A DNA stretch of 64,000 nucleotides from Rhizobiaceae bacterium (GTDB lineage Bacteria > Pseudomonadota > Alphaproteobacteria > Rhizobiales > Rhizobiaceae): assembly GCA_023953835.1 (NCBI GenBank), contig JAMLJB010000001.1:2391501-2455500 (forward strand), read 5' to 3'. Shown piece by piece: positions 52,110 to 61,076 of this stretch (positions are counted from its first letter, which is position 1; each line of letters begins with the position of its first letter). A model generated the notes under the pieces. The model was not told where the DNA came from. It was given only the letters and a program-made list of their open reading frames with translations, and did no database searches. A program made the position numbers and the translations under genes.

Positions 52110-53375
52110 TTATACGTTGGACTCGTCGGCTTTTGGTGCTGGCCGTTGGTGATGCGTTTCGGTCATGAAGTCGATGAATGCAACCGCCGCACCGACCGCC
52201 AGTCGGGCATGCCGGGGTTCGAGACCACGATGCTTTCCGTCGCGGCCATGTCCGGAGCCGTAAAGGCCGCGCAGCTCCGCGAGATACTGCGTGAGTGCCG
52301 TGAGATTGCGCAGGATCAGACGAACCGTCTCGGCACCTTTCGCCATGTCCGGAATACCTTCCGGAACCAGCTTCAGTTCTTTCGCGAGAAGTTTGGTCAG
52401 CTCCGGCAGATCGGCCTTGCGCGAGACCTCGATGCCGCGCTTGGTCAGGATCGTCTTGCAGCAGGTTTCGACAAGGTCTTTTGCCGTGCCGATCGCAAGC
52501 GCAGGATCACGTTCCACCGCGTTTTCGAGTCGCTGGATTTCCTTTTGCATCCACCCGGCATCCAGCGCATCCGCCACTGTCCGCGCCCGCGATGCGGAAC
52601 GGCTGTCGCCCGCCAGGGCACGCTGTGGGACGAAACGCGGCCGACCGGCGATCTTTTCTTCTTCGATGAGCTGCCAACCTTCCAGGCGCAGTTGGTCGTT
52701 GAAATCCTCTACGAGCTTAAGGGCAGCGTTCCGGTCGGGCCTCACAACGGGGTGGACCATCTCACATAGGAACCGTAGGAAACCGTCGGTTGGTCCCTGC
52801 AACAGGTTGAACCTACGATCGCCGAACACCCAATCGTCATCCCAATCCTCCGGGTTGTTGATGCGATGCTGCCAGATGTCACCTGCTGCGTCCTTGAAGC
52901 GTGAGTCGTTCGAGGGAAGCGCCTGAAGGTCGTAGAGGCGTTGAAGAAATTCAACTTCGCCGAGCCTTCCGCTCCAAGGCACATTGTCGAGCTTTAATCC
53001 GTCAATGATATTTTGCCGAACTTCGCGCGATAGGTCCTCGTTGCTATGGCGCCATTCAGGGTGTGGCTGCACTTTCGGGGCGATCGTGACACCGAACCAA
53101 TCGGTGCTGAACTGTTCGATCACTGGTTTGAGCCGCGATGCGATCTGCTCTTCAAGCAGTTCCCGCTTGGAGCCAAGTGCGGCGTAGGCGGTAGGGTTAA
53201 CCTGAAGAGTGAACGTCCATATCCGTGTCCCTCCGTTCCAATTGTCGTAGCCCGTCTCCTCGATTCTCGGTGTAGCAACTTGCAGGACATGGGCGGCATC
53301 CGTCAGCCCTTCGGCGGACAGCATCGCTGCCGCCGTCGCGAGGTAGCTTTCGGGGTCTTCGGCGACATCCTTCAT
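52110..53375 (-). CDS. Abortive-infection-like protein (Abi_C type C-terminus)
   Basis: A 421-residue soluble protein. The last 130 or so residues match my recollection of the Abi C-terminal domain (PF14355): AIGTAKDLVETCCKTILTKR, LPELTKLLAKELKLVPEGIP, LRGLYGSGHGRDGKHRGLEP and ARLAVGAAVAFIDFMTETHH. The N-terminal 280 residues are of unknown fold. It faces away from the HEPN gene and belongs with it and the RES protein to a likely phage-defence patch. Confidence 0.75.
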   Translation of the reverse strand: MKDVAEDPESYLATAAAMLSAEGLTDAAHVLQVATPRIEETGYDNWNGGTRIWTFTLQVNPTAYAALGSKRELLEEQIASRLKPVIEQFSTDWFGVTIAPKVQPHPEWRHSNEDLSREVRQNIIDGLKLDNVPWSGRLGEVEFLQRLYDLQALPSNDSRFKDAAGDIWQHRINNPEDWDDDWVFGDRRFNLLQGPTDGFLRFLCEMVHPVVRPDRNAALKLVEDFNDQLRLEGWQLIEEEKIAGRPRFVPQRALAGDSRSASRARTVADALDAGWMQKEIQRLENAVERDPALAIGTAKDLVETCCKTILTKRGIEVSRKADLPELTKLLAKELKLVPEGIPDMAKGAETVRLILRNLTALTQYLAELRGLYGSGHGRDGKHRGLEPRHARLAVGAAVAFIDFMTETHHQRPAPKADESNV

Positions 53376-53773
53376 TCGTCCTCCGGCAGTTGCCGAGCGA
53401 ATGCGCGCGATCAGGGATCACGCACTAAACGGCGGCTTCTAGCGATTTACTACCAAAACCAGACAGCCAGCAAATAGCCCCCTTTACGATCGGAGGGCAG
53501 CCGAAGGAACGGCGGGTTTCGGGCGGCGATAGGCGCAGCCGGAACGGCGACTTGGAAGTCGTGAGCGGTCTAGGCAAACTTTGCCTGTTGAGCCGATTTA
53601 GAATGGCAGCTTACCGCCGAGCGCTTCCCACATCCGGACCGTCCGGACACGGCCCCACTTCGGCCGTCGAGTAATTGGCATTTCCATTGCCGATTTGCGT
53701 ACCGAACATTGCTTTCCGCCTCCACTCGACTTGTTCCGCAAAGGAAGCACTGTGCTTTGGAAGGAGCATGACA
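53376..53773. other. Gap before the recombinase cassette
   Basis: About 400 bases with no supportable gene. GC-rich inverted sequences such as GGACCGTCCGGAC (near 53637) are present, but without a T run. It may contain decayed remnants of the integrated element. Confidence 0.4.
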
Positions 53774-54016
53774 ATGGGGAATGGGCGAGTTTTGAACAGT
53801 GGGGCGACTATGCACTCGGTGCTTGGAGCATTGGACGATATGGAACCGGATTTGCGCCATCTTGACGGTTTGATCGCCGCCTTTCAGATTCCTGGTGAGG
53901 GAGGCGATTCCATTGAACCTGTCGCGATTTCCTCGGTTGCCCGTTCCGCGCGTGGGACGCTGGAGGAACTTGAACGAAACTGGCGGGTCGCCATACGTGC
54001 CTTGCAGGAACACTAA
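53774..54016 (+). CDS. Small hypothetical protein of the recombinase cassette
   Basis: An 80-residue protein, MGNGRVLNSGATMHSVLGAL followed by acidic and amphipathic helices to RALQEH. AAGGAG (53761-53766) lies seven bases before ATG 53774 and selects it over the ATG six bases earlier. No family recognised. It may be an element-borne accessory gene. Confidence 0.55.
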   Translation: MGNGRVLNSGATMHSVLGALDDMEPDLRHLDGLIAAFQIPGEGGDSIEPVAISSVARSARGTLEELERNWRVAIRALQEH

Positions 54017-54209
54017 TTAGGGTTGCCCGGTGCAACTTTCGACTGGACTTCGCCTGCAAGCAGAGCATTGCTGTTTAGCAGGAACCGGGTCGCGAATGAC
54101 CCGGCTGCCGTAAGACGGCCATCAAGGCCACCTCTCCGCCCGCGTCTTATGCAGGCTTTGGTCAGTGCGGGCTCCAGTTTGTTGAAGCCAGATACCAATG
54201 GAGAGAATG

Positions 54210-54665
54210 ATGGCACTGACAAAGGAATTTTTTGTAAGTGCAGCCGAGACAGCGTCCAAAGCTGTTATAGCCGCAGCCCCTTCGGCCGGCGCTGACGGGA
54301 AAGCCAGCCTCAGCTATAGGACCAAGACCGCCAAAGAAACTGCCACGGAAACCGCAACCCACTCCTGCAGGATTGCTACAGACAGATCCTGCAAGATTGC
54401 GGCATCTGGAAAGGCCGTCAATGCTGGGCAGCAACCGGCTCGATCCCCGGACACAAAAACCGCGACCGTCCTGAAGAAGCTGAGGTCGCCCCAAGGCGCG
54501 ACAATTGGAATGCTCATGAAAGCAACCGGCTGGCAGGCTCATTCGGTCCGTGGCTTTGTCTCGGCGGTGGTGAGGAAGAAGCTCGGCCTAACGCTCGTCA
54601 GTGAGATCGGCACGGATGGTGTCCGCCGCTATCGTATCGACAATGCTCCGAACACGTCGAAGTGA
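54210..54665 (+). CDS. DUF3489 domain protein
   Basis: A 151-residue protein. The C-terminal 60 residues form the DUF3489 domain, probably a winged helix: [48 protein letters not shown]. The N-terminal half is low-complexity ([20 protein letters not shown]). ATG 54210 follows GGAGAGA with good spacing. It starts the three-gene DUF3489-DUF2924-recombinase cassette typical of alphaproteobacterial integrated elements. Confidence 0.85.
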   Translation: MALTKEFFVSAAETASKAVIAAAPSAGADGKASLSYRTKTAKETATETATHSCRIATDRSCKIAASGKAVNAGQQPARSPDTKTATVLKKLRSPQGATIGMLMKATGWQAHSVRGFVSAVVRKKLGLTLVSEIGTDGVRRYRIDNAPNTSK

Positions 54666-54671
54666 TCGCAC

Positions 54672-55253
54672 ATGAGTGATCGGACCACAGGAATGGCAAC
54701 GAAGCTGGAGCGTGAGCTTGAAGGGCTCGCGACAATGTCGCGCGAAGAACTGGTCGCACGGTGGCAGGTAGTCTTTGGCTGCCTGCCACCCGTCGGAACA
54801 CGGAAGGATCTGCTCGTCTATGCAGCTGGCTGGCATATCCAGGTTAGGCGGCTGGGAGGTTTTTCGGGTGAGGTGAAGCGCCTGCTGCGCCATGAGGTAC
54901 AGCGGATCAAAGGGGAATGCCGAAGGGGTCGAGTTGCGGCCATCCAGACGAAACGGGAAGACAGTTCTGTATCGATCGTACTGTCCAACGAGGTAGGCAC
55001 TCCATTTACCACCGCTTCCGCTGGCGCAACTTCGGACGGTGAACGCTCTCCACCGTATCCCACATCGCCTGTGGAACGACGCCTCCTTGTGCCTGGAGCT
55101 CGGCTGCTGCGAGACTGGAATGGCCGGGCCTATGTGGTCGATGTGATCGAGGAGGGCTTTCTCTACGAGGGGGTCACCTACAGATCACTCTCTGCAATAG
55201 CGCGTCGGATTACTGGCGCGCGTTGGTCAGGACCAAGGTTCTTCGGGCTATGA
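54672..55253 (+). CDS. DUF2924 domain protein
   Basis: A 193-residue protein. Residues about 10-75 (LERELEGLATMSREELVARW, PPVGTRKDLLVYAAGWHIQV) and 135-193 (LVPGARLLRDWNGRAYVVDV, YRSLSAIARRITGARWSGPR) form the two conserved parts of DUF2924. An internal ATG at 54693 with AGGA upstream could be the true start. The stop overlaps the recombinase start by four bases (ATGA at 55250-55253), so the two act together; function in recombination is inferred. Confidence 0.87.
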   Translation: MSDRTTGMATKLERELEGLATMSREELVARWQVVFGCLPPVGTRKDLLVYAAGWHIQVRRLGGFSGEVKRLLRHEVQRIKGECRRGRVAAIQTKREDSSVSIVLSNEVGTPFTTASAGATSDGERSPPYPTSPVERRLLVPGARLLRDWNGRAYVVDVIEEGFLYEGVTYRSLSAIARRITGARWSGPRFFGL

Positions 55254-57046
55254 GCGGTAAGAGCCGACTTCGCTGTGCCATCTATACCCGTAAGTCAACG
55301 GAGGAAGGGCTGGAGCAGGAGTTCAACTCGCTTGATGCCCAGCGCGAAGCCTGTGCGGCTTTCATCACCTCGCAGATCGGCCTGGGATGGAAGCTGGTGC
55401 CGGACCACTATGCCGATGGTGGTATATCCGGCGGCACGATGGAGCGACCGGCACTGCAGCGCCTTCTTGCCGATATTGGCGACGGTAAGGTCGACATCGT
55501 GGTTGTCTACAAGATTGACCGGCTGACCCGATCGTTGATGGACTTTGCCCGCATGGTGGAGATCTTCGATCGCCACAAGGTCTCCTTCGTCTCGGTGACG
55601 CAGCAGTTCAATACCACCACTTCCATGGGCCGGCTGACATTGAATGTGCTTCTGTCCTTTGCGCAGTTCGAGCGGGAAGTAACCGCCGAACGCATACGCG
55701 ACAAGATCGCTGCCTCTAAGAAGAAGGGCATGTGGATGGGTGGTACCATCCCGTTCGGCTACCGAGTGGAGAGCAGGAAACTAATCGTCAACCAGGTTGC
55801 AGCGGTGGAAGTCAGGACCATCTTCGATCGCTATCTGGAACTCGGCTCCGTTCCTGCGCTGGCGCAAGAGCTCAACGGCCAGAGACGTGACGATGACGCT
55901 CTCCCATCCTTGCTTCATGCTGATACGGGGCAGGGCCGGCGCCGAGTAGCGAAGACAATCGGCAAGGGCAAGCTCTATTACATGTTGTCCAATCCTATCT
56001 ATGTGGGTCGCATCCGACATGGCGCAGAAATCTACGAGGGCGAGCATCCAGCGATCATTCCGGACGATATTTTCAGCGCGGTTCAAAACAGACTTGCCGA
56101 TCAGGCACCGCGCCAGCGAGGCAGGTCGGTTCAGCGCGACATCCATCTTCTGAACGGTCTGTTGTTCGACGAGACTGGTGATCGGCTGAGCCCCATCCAT
56201 GCGACCAAGGCAGGCAAGCGGTATCGTTATTACATCTCCAGCCGGCTGAAGAGCGGTAGACGGGAGCAGCAGGATGGCTGGCGCATTCCAGCATCCGAGA
56301 TCGAATCGATCGCGCTTCAAGAGCTCAACAAAGTTCTGTCCGATGAGGTCTTGCTGTCAGAATGGATGGCGGCAACACGCCGGATAGATCGTATCGAGCC
56401 GGGATTGGTGAAGGCCAGGCAGGTAGGGGTTGCACTGGAGAGTGCGCCGGCCTCATCAAAAGAAGTCCGCACAATCATCGGCGTAGGGATTCGCCGCATT
56501 GACCTTGCCGCCGATCGTCTGTGCGTTGCTATGGACAGGAACGCCATCACTGATTGGCTAATGGATTTGCCTTCCATGCTAGATGACACTCGCTCAGTGG
56601 ATATTATCGGATCAGGCAAAAACCGACGCTATGGCGTAGCAAAGAAAGCTACAGAGCCAATCGCAATCGACGATGCGGATTATCATATTGTGAATCTGCC
56701 GCTTTCCATCCGCCAACGTGGTGTCGAGCGGCGACTGGTAATAGAAGGGCAGGGGTCATCCCATCGCCGTCCCGACCGGCCGTTGATTGCGATGGTGGCT
56801 CGGGCGCATGCCTATCTGGAAGCACTTACAGATGGGCAGGGATTTGGTCGCAAAGATGTTGCAGAACGCTTCAGCGTGCATCCAGAAGATGTCAGCCGAC
56901 TGTTGCCGCTTTCTTTCCTCTCTCCGCGTATAGTCGAGTCAATCCTGACCGGCCAACAACAGCCCGATCTGAGCGTGCGTCATCTTACCCGTAATATCGA
57001 TCTGCCGATCAACTGGGCAGAGCAAGGCAGGTTGCTCGGCATGTGA
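55250..57046 (+). CDS. Large serine recombinase
   Basis: A 598-residue site-specific recombinase. The resolvase domain begins RCAIYTRKSTEEGLEQEFNS with the catalytic Ser in KST, followed by DHYADGGISGGTMERPALQR and VYKIDRLTRSLMDFARMVEI. A recombinase domain follows (GKLYYMLSNPIYVGRIRHGA), then a zinc-ribbon-like region that seems modified, and a C-terminal part ending NWAEQGRLLGM. The start overlaps DUF2924. It lies about 250 bases from tRNA-Val, which may be near the integration point. Confidence 0.92.
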   Translation: MSGKSRLRCAIYTRKSTEEGLEQEFNSLDAQREACAAFITSQIGLGWKLVPDHYADGGISGGTMERPALQRLLADIGDGKVDIVVVYKIDRLTRSLMDFARMVEIFDRHKVSFVSVTQQFNTTTSMGRLTLNVLLSFAQFEREVTAERIRDKIAASKKKGMWMGGTIPFGYRVESRKLIVNQVAAVEVRTIFDRYLELGSVPALAQELNGQRRDDDALPSLLHADTGQGRRRVAKTIGKGKLYYMLSNPIYVGRIRHGAEIYEGEHPAIIPDDIFSAVQNRLADQAPRQRGRSVQRDIHLLNGLLFDETGDRLSPIHATKAGKRYRYYISSRLKSGRREQQDGWRIPASEIESIALQELNKVLSDEVLLSEWMAATRRIDRIEPGLVKARQVGVALESAPASSKEVRTIIGVGIRRIDLAADRLCVAMDRNAITDWLMDLPSMLDDTRSVDIIGSGKNRRYGVAKKATEPIAIDDADYHIVNLPLSIRQRGVERRLVIEGQGSSHRRPDRPLIAMVARAHAYLEALTDGQGFGRKDVAERFSVHPEDVSRLLPLSFLSPRIVESILTGQQQPDLSVRHLTRNIDLPINWAEQGRLLGM

Positions 57047-57125
57047 GTTACACGCTGACATTCTGAAAATCAGTCAATCCGCATTACACCAGCATCACTG
57101 CGATCAAGCAAGCATAGCCCGCCTG

Positions 57126-57259
57126 ACATAGTGGACAGCAAAAAGCCCCGACAGAGACGGAGCCCGCAAAAGCCGACGGAATCTCACGTTCGGGCTCAGT
57201 GCTTCCCACTATGTGCCGTCTCAAAGCTACTAAGCCTCGGAAAACACGGGGCTATTTGC
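57126..57259. repeat. Nested inverted repeats between recombinase and tRNA-Val
   Basis: Four inverted pairs are visible. GCAAAAAGCCCCG (57138-57150) pairs with CGGGGCTATTTGC (57247-57259), 12 of 13 bases. GAGACGG (57154-57160) pairs with CCGTCTC (57216-57222). GAGCCCG (57160-57166) pairs with CGGGCTC (57191-57197). These three are nested. ACATAGTGG (57126-57134) / CCACTATGT (57206-57214) crosses them. It could be a structured RNA or the attachment region of the recombinase. Confidence 0.65.
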
Positions 57260-57295
57260 AGACGCTCACAACAAGCCAGAAAACTAGGGACCGAA

Positions 57296-57370
<75 letters not shown>

Positions 57371-57382
57371 ATTCGCGCCGCG

Positions 57383-57411
57383 CATACACCACTTTTGGTT
57401 CGGGCCGTCAA
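57383..57411 (-). promoter_or_regulatory. Promoter of tRNA-Val
   Basis: On the minus strand TTGACG (57406-57411) and TGTATG (57383-57388) are 17 bases apart, ending 12 bases before the tRNA. It lacks the GGGAC palindrome of the island promoters. Confidence 0.6.
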
Positions 57412-57461
57412 TAGCCGTTCTCCGCGAAATCGATGCGAATGCGGGTCGCCGAACTGCCAGC

Positions 57462-57824
57462 CTAAGCAGCTTGCAGCATCTTCTCAACTTCCGTGACAAG
57501 TTCGCGAAGGTGAAACGGCTTGGACAGTATCTTTGCGTCGCGCGGAGCCTTGGAATCAGGGTTCAACGCGACGGCGGCAAAGCCGGTAATGAACATCACC
57601 TTAAGGTCGGGGTCGATCTCGGTTGCCCGCCGCGCAAGTTCGATACCGTCCATTTCGGGCATCACGATATCGGTCAGCAGCAGGGAGAAGGGTTCCTCGC
57701 GCAGACGCTCAAAGGCGCTGGCGCCATTATCGAAATCGATCACCTGATATCCTGCGCGCTCCAGGGCTTTCACCAGGAAGCGGCGCATGTCCTCATCGTC
57801 TTCTGCAAGCAGAATGCGCGCCAT
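57462..57824 (-). CDS. cpdR: CpdR-type single-domain response regulator
   Basis: A 120-residue receiver domain with no output domain: acidic pocket AEDDEDMRRFLVKALERAGY, phospho-acceptor Asp in LLLTDIVMPEMDGIELARR, and switch region ILSKPFHLRELVTEVEKMLQ with the conserved Lys. In alphaproteobacteria CpdR controls ClpXP-dependent cell-cycle proteolysis. The close match to CpdR sequence and its location beside the N-formylglutamate amidohydrolase gene support the name. Confidence 0.87.
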   Translation of the reverse strand: MARILLAEDDEDMRRFLVKALERAGYQVIDFDNGASAFERLREEPFSLLLTDIVMPEMDGIELARRATEIDPDLKVMFITGFAAVALNPDSKAPRDAKILSKPFHLRELVTEVEKMLQAA

Positions 57825-58020
57825 TGAATTCGTATCCGTCCGGCTTCGGTTGGCCGAAGCATTCCCAAATTAACCATCATTCATATGTCCGCGGGATGGT
57901 AAACATCAAGTGAATTTAGCCCAAACTAATCCGCGTGGGTGACCGATTCGATCGCGCTGGACACCCGCCTGTGCAAATGGCAGTTTGGGTCATGGTTCAA
58001 GCGAACAACGGAGTGCAGGC

Positions 58021-58911
58021 GTGAGCGTTTCGGAGGATTTTTCCCCCGCGCAGGCGTTCACAATCAGCCGTGCCGCCGAGCAGAGAGTTCCGTTCGTCTT
58101 CAACTCGCCTCACAGCGGACGGCGCTATCCCGAAAGGTTCATCGGCCTGTCACGCCTCGATTCGCATTCGATACGGCGCTCCGAGGATTGCTATGTCGAC
58201 GAATTGTTCGCCTGCGTTCCCGCGCTCGGCGCGCCGCTTCTCGCGGCGCATTTTCCGCGCGCCTATCTGGACGTCAACCGTGAGCCGTGGGAGCTCGATC
58301 CTCGCATGTTTCTCGATCCGCTGCCGCCGTTTGCCAACACGCGTTCGCCGCGTGTGGCCGGCGGACTGGGCACCGTTCCGCGCCTGGTGGGGGAGGGCGC
58401 GGAAATATATGCGCATCGCCTCCCCTTCGCAGAGGCTGCTGACCGAATCGAATTGCTGTACCGGCCATACCACGCCGCATTGAAGGAATTGCTCAAATCG
58501 ACGCGCAGCATGTTCGGATACGCTGTCCTGATCGATTGTCATTCCATGCCGGCGGGCGTGCGCCTCGGCGACAATGGCGTGCGGCCCGATTTCATCATAG
58601 GCGACAGGTTCGGCAGTTCGGCCTCGCGCAGCCTTTCGGAAGCGGCGATCCAGTTGCTTGCGGAGCGCGGCTTTACCGTGGCACACAATCGACCCTATGC
58701 GGGCGGCTACATCACGGAACATTATGGCAGGCCGGCACAAGGTATCCATGCGATCCAGATTGAAATCAATCGTGGCCTCTATATGGATGAGCAAAGCCTG
58801 CAACGGACCGAGGGTTTTTCAGCCTTATCGGCGGAAATAACGGCCTTCGCCGCCGACCTGATGGCCCTGCCGGATTACTATTTCGGGGATTTGCCGCTGG
58901 CGGCGGAGTAG
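58021..58911 (+). CDS. hutG: N-formylglutamate amidohydrolase
   Basis: A 296-residue hydrolase that releases glutamate from N-formylglutamate at the end of histidine degradation; the symbol follows common use for this family. Conserved blocks: FVFNSPHSGRRYPERF, RRSEDCYVDELFACVPALGA, FPRAYLDVNREPWELDPRMF, VLIDCHSMPAGV, RPYAGGYITEHYGRP and IQIEINRGLYMDE. GTG 58021 is preferred over a TTG at 57985, with GGAG upstream. Its stop lies three bases before the T-run end of a convergent small RNA. Confidence 0.87.
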   Translation: MSVSEDFSPAQAFTISRAAEQRVPFVFNSPHSGRRYPERFIGLSRLDSHSIRRSEDCYVDELFACVPALGAPLLAAHFPRAYLDVNREPWELDPRMFLDPLPPFANTRSPRVAGGLGTVPRLVGEGAEIYAHRLPFAEAADRIELLYRPYHAALKELLKSTRSMFGYAVLIDCHSMPAGVRLGDNGVRPDFIIGDRFGSSASRSLSEAAIQLLAERGFTVAHNRPYAGGYITEHYGRPAQGIHAIQIEINRGLYMDEQSLQRTEGFSALSAEITAFAADLMALPDYYFGDLPLAAE

Positions 58912-58914
58912 ACC

Positions 58915-58999
58915 AAAAAAGAACCGCACCGTTTGCGCGATGCGGTCAAGTCTAGGGAGGAAACGCCCAAGCTGGGCGCGGACAGAACAAACTGTCCAG
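58915..58999 (-). ncRNA. mmgR: MmgR/suhB-type small RNA
   Basis: On the minus strand a perfect -35 TTGACA (59027-59032) and a TAGTCT -10 (59005-59010), 16 bases apart, lead into an RNA with two hairpins (GGACAG/CTGTCC and CGCCCA/TGGGCG), a single-stranded TTTCCTCCCTAGACTTG and a terminator stem ACCGCA/TGCGGT followed by TCTTTTTT (ending about 58915). This is the layout I recall for the alphaproteobacterial suhB RNA (RF00519), later described as MmgR in Sinorhizobium. Its position just upstream of an inositol-monophosphatase-family gene also fits. The 5' end is estimated from the promoter. Confidence 0.85.
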
Positions 59000-59004
59000 G
59001 AAGT

Positions 59005-59032
59005 AGACTATGTTGCGACGCACAAATGTCAA
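59005..59032 (-). promoter_or_regulatory. Promoter of the MmgR-type RNA
   Basis: Consensus -35 TTGACA (59027-59032) and -10 TAGTCT (59005-59010) with a 16-base spacer on the minus strand. It overlaps the possible upstream start (ATG 59026) of the divergent HisN gene. Confidence 0.8.
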
Positions 59033-59097
59033 GCGTTCCTATTCGCATTCGCAGCATCAATTTGTTGACGTTAGGTAAGTTCGGCAAAGAGGGCACC

Positions 59098-59871
59098 TTG
59101 CACATCGATCCGGAATTCATGCGCCGCATCGCGGCGATTGCGGCGCGCGAGTCGCTTCCGCGCTTCCGCCAGAGGGGCGATGTGAGCAACAAGGTGCAAG
59201 GCGGCTTCGATCCAGTAACCGAGGCGGACAGGCAGGCCGAAAAGGCAATTCGCGCGCTCATCAACGACTCATATCCGGGCCACGGCATTCTGGGTGAGGA
59301 ATTCGGCGCGGAGAACGCTGATGCGGAATTTGTCTGGGTGATCGACCCGATCGACGGGACGCGTTCCTTCATCTCCGGCATTCCGCTGTGGGGAACATTG
59401 GTCGGCCTCACGCGTAACGGTGACGCGATTGCCGGAATGATGGCGCAGCCCTTCATCGGCGAATTGTTTTACGCCGACGGCAAAGGCGCCTTCTACGAAG
59501 GCCCGCATGGCAAGACCGCTCTTGCCACCAGCGCGACGGATTCGCTCGGCGCGGCAAGACTTTGCACAACAACGCCAAAGCTTTTTGTCGGCGACCAGTT
59601 GGCCGCATTCCAGCGACTGGAAAGCGCGGTCCAGCTTTCGCGCTACGGAACGGATTGCTACGCCTATGTCATGGTCGCGGCGGGGCAGATCGATCTGGTG
59701 GTGGAAACGGCCTTGCAGCCATACGACATCGTTGCGCTGGTCCCCATTGTCGAGCAGGCCGGCGGCGTGATCACGAATTGGGACGGCGGACCGGCCGAAC
59801 TGGGCGGCGGCATCGTGGCGGCGGCCAATCCGCGCCTGCACGATGCTGCAATGGCAATCCTTCACGCTTGA
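59098..59871 (+). CDS. hisN: Histidinol-phosphatase, inositol monophosphatase family
   Basis: A 257-residue Mg-dependent phosphatase, probably dephosphorylating histidinol phosphate. TTG 59098, behind AAGAGGG, fits the family's usual N-terminus (HIDPEFMRRIAAIAARESLP); ATG 59026 would add 24 residues over the small-RNA promoter. Metal-binding motifs: FDPVTEADRQAEKAI, GILGEEFG, WVIDPIDGTRSFISG and the final YDIVALVPIVEQAGG. It is followed 12 bases later by the aldolase gene. Confidence 0.88.
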   Translation: MHIDPEFMRRIAAIAARESLPRFRQRGDVSNKVQGGFDPVTEADRQAEKAIRALINDSYPGHGILGEEFGAENADAEFVWVIDPIDGTRSFISGIPLWGTLVGLTRNGDAIAGMMAQPFIGELFYADGKGAFYEGPHGKTALATSATDSLGAARLCTTTPKLFVGDQLAAFQRLESAVQLSRYGTDCYAYVMVAAGQIDLVVETALQPYDIVALVPIVEQAGGVITNWDGGPAELGGGIVAAANPRLHDAAMAILHA

Positions 59872-59883
59872 CGGAAATCTGAC

Positions 59884-60930
59884 ATGTTCTTTGCATCCGA
59901 CAATTGGGCAGGGGCGCATACCGCCGTGTCCGCCGCACTCGCCGATGCGGCGGGCGGGTTCGATCCCGCCTATGGCAACGGCGCCTGGGACAAACGGGTT
60001 GCGGCCCGGTTCAGCGAAATATTCGAGCGTGATGTCGCGGTGTTTTTCGTCGCCACCGGCACTGCCGCCAATTCGCTTGCGCTGGCCTCCCGCTCGAAGC
60101 CGGGCGGCATGGTGTTCTGCCATGCGGAGGCTCACATTCTTGAAGACGAGTGCGGTGCGCCGGAGTTCTTTTCGTCCGGCCTGCGGCTGCATGCCGTGGA
60201 GGGCGATCGCGGCAAGATGAATCCTGCGGCATTGACGGAGGCGATCGGTCTTTTTCCTCCGGGCGTCGTGCATGGCGGGCGCCCGGCTGCGATTTCGATC
60301 ACGCAGGCGACCGAAATCGGAACATTGCACTCCTTGGATGAAATCGACGCAATTGCCGCAGTCGCGCGCGCGCATGAATTGCCCCTCCATATGGACGGTG
60401 CACGTTTTGCCAACGCGCTCGTCGTGCTGGAGTGTACGCCCGCCGATATGACATGGCGGCGCGGCGTAGACCTGCTCTCCTTCGGAGGCACGAAGAATGG
60501 TTGCTGGTGCGCCGAGGCGGTTGTGCTGTTCGATCCGGCGCGCGCGGCCGAGTTCGCGTTTCACCACAAGCGCGGAGCGCAACTCTTCTCCAAGTCGCGC
60601 TTTGTTGCCGCCCAATTTGAGGCGTATCTCGCTGACGATCTTTGGCTTCGCAACGCGCGCCACGCCAACGCGATGGCGGCGCAGCTTGCAGAGGCGCTTG
60701 ACGGGCTGCCCACGGCGCGCCTCGCATGGCAGCCGGATGCGAACGAAGTCTTTCCGATCTTGGGAAAAGATACTGCCGCCCAGCTGCGCGCAGGGGGCGC
60801 GGCCTTCTACGATTGGCGCGCGCCGCATTGGTATGCCGCGCCCATCGCCGATGATGAAGTGCTGTGCCGCTTCGTTACGAGCTTTGCGACGCGCAAGGAC
60901 GACATTGAGCGCCTGCGCTCGCTTGTGTGA
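59884..60930 (+). CDS. Low-specificity threonine aldolase family protein
   Basis: A 348-residue PLP enzyme, cleaving threonine or related beta-hydroxy amino acids to glycine and an aldehyde. FASDNWAGAHTAVSAALADA opens the family, FFVATGTAANSLALASRSKP follows, HMDGARFANALVVL carries the PLP-binding Asp, and FGGTKNGCWCAEAVVLFDPA the PLP-binding Lys (GGTKN). The close match is to LtaE-type enzymes. It follows hisN in the same orientation. Confidence 0.88.
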   Translation: MFFASDNWAGAHTAVSAALADAAGGFDPAYGNGAWDKRVAARFSEIFERDVAVFFVATGTAANSLALASRSKPGGMVFCHAEAHILEDECGAPEFFSSGLRLHAVEGDRGKMNPAALTEAIGLFPPGVVHGGRPAAISITQATEIGTLHSLDEIDAIAAVARAHELPLHMDGARFANALVVLECTPADMTWRRGVDLLSFGGTKNGCWCAEAVVLFDPARAAEFAFHHKRGAQLFSKSRFVAAQFEAYLADDLWLRNARHANAMAAQLAEALDGLPTARLAWQPDANEVFPILGKDTAAQLRAGGAAFYDWRAPHWYAAPIADDEVLCRFVTSFATRKDDIERLRSLV

Positions 60931-60954
60931 CGCAAAGACCAGCGTGAAATTCGG

Positions 60955-61056
60955 CTACTTCGCGTTCCAAATGTAAGGATGATCCGTCGGACTCTGCACC
61001 TTGCGCATTCCCGCTATGTTGCTTGCGACTTCGCGCGGAAAAGCGATATTGTTGAG
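60955..61056 (-). pseudogene. Remnant 3' end of a fourth FkbM methyltransferase gene
   Basis: The minus strand encodes NNIAFPREVASNIAGMRKVQ followed by SPTDHPYIWNAK and a stop. This is nearly identical to the last 32 residues of the gene at 62040-62864, and the flanking nucleotides (for example the region around 60940-61050 against 62025-62140) also match. Upstream of it the homology is lost, so only the tail of a deleted copy remains. Confidence 0.8.
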
Positions 61057-61076
61057 TCAGTTTGCTTCGCAGGAAC

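Noticed and set aside
57383..57411. TTGACG element near tRNA-Val as a ninth island operator
   Set aside because: It has TTGACG but continues GCCCG, without the GGGAC-N3-GTCCC palindrome.
59269..60828. A 519-codon open frame on the minus strand opposite hisN and the aldolase
   Set aside because: Its translation is Arg- and Ala-rich without any recognisable domain, and both opposite-strand genes have clear family motifs. High GC creates such antisense frames.
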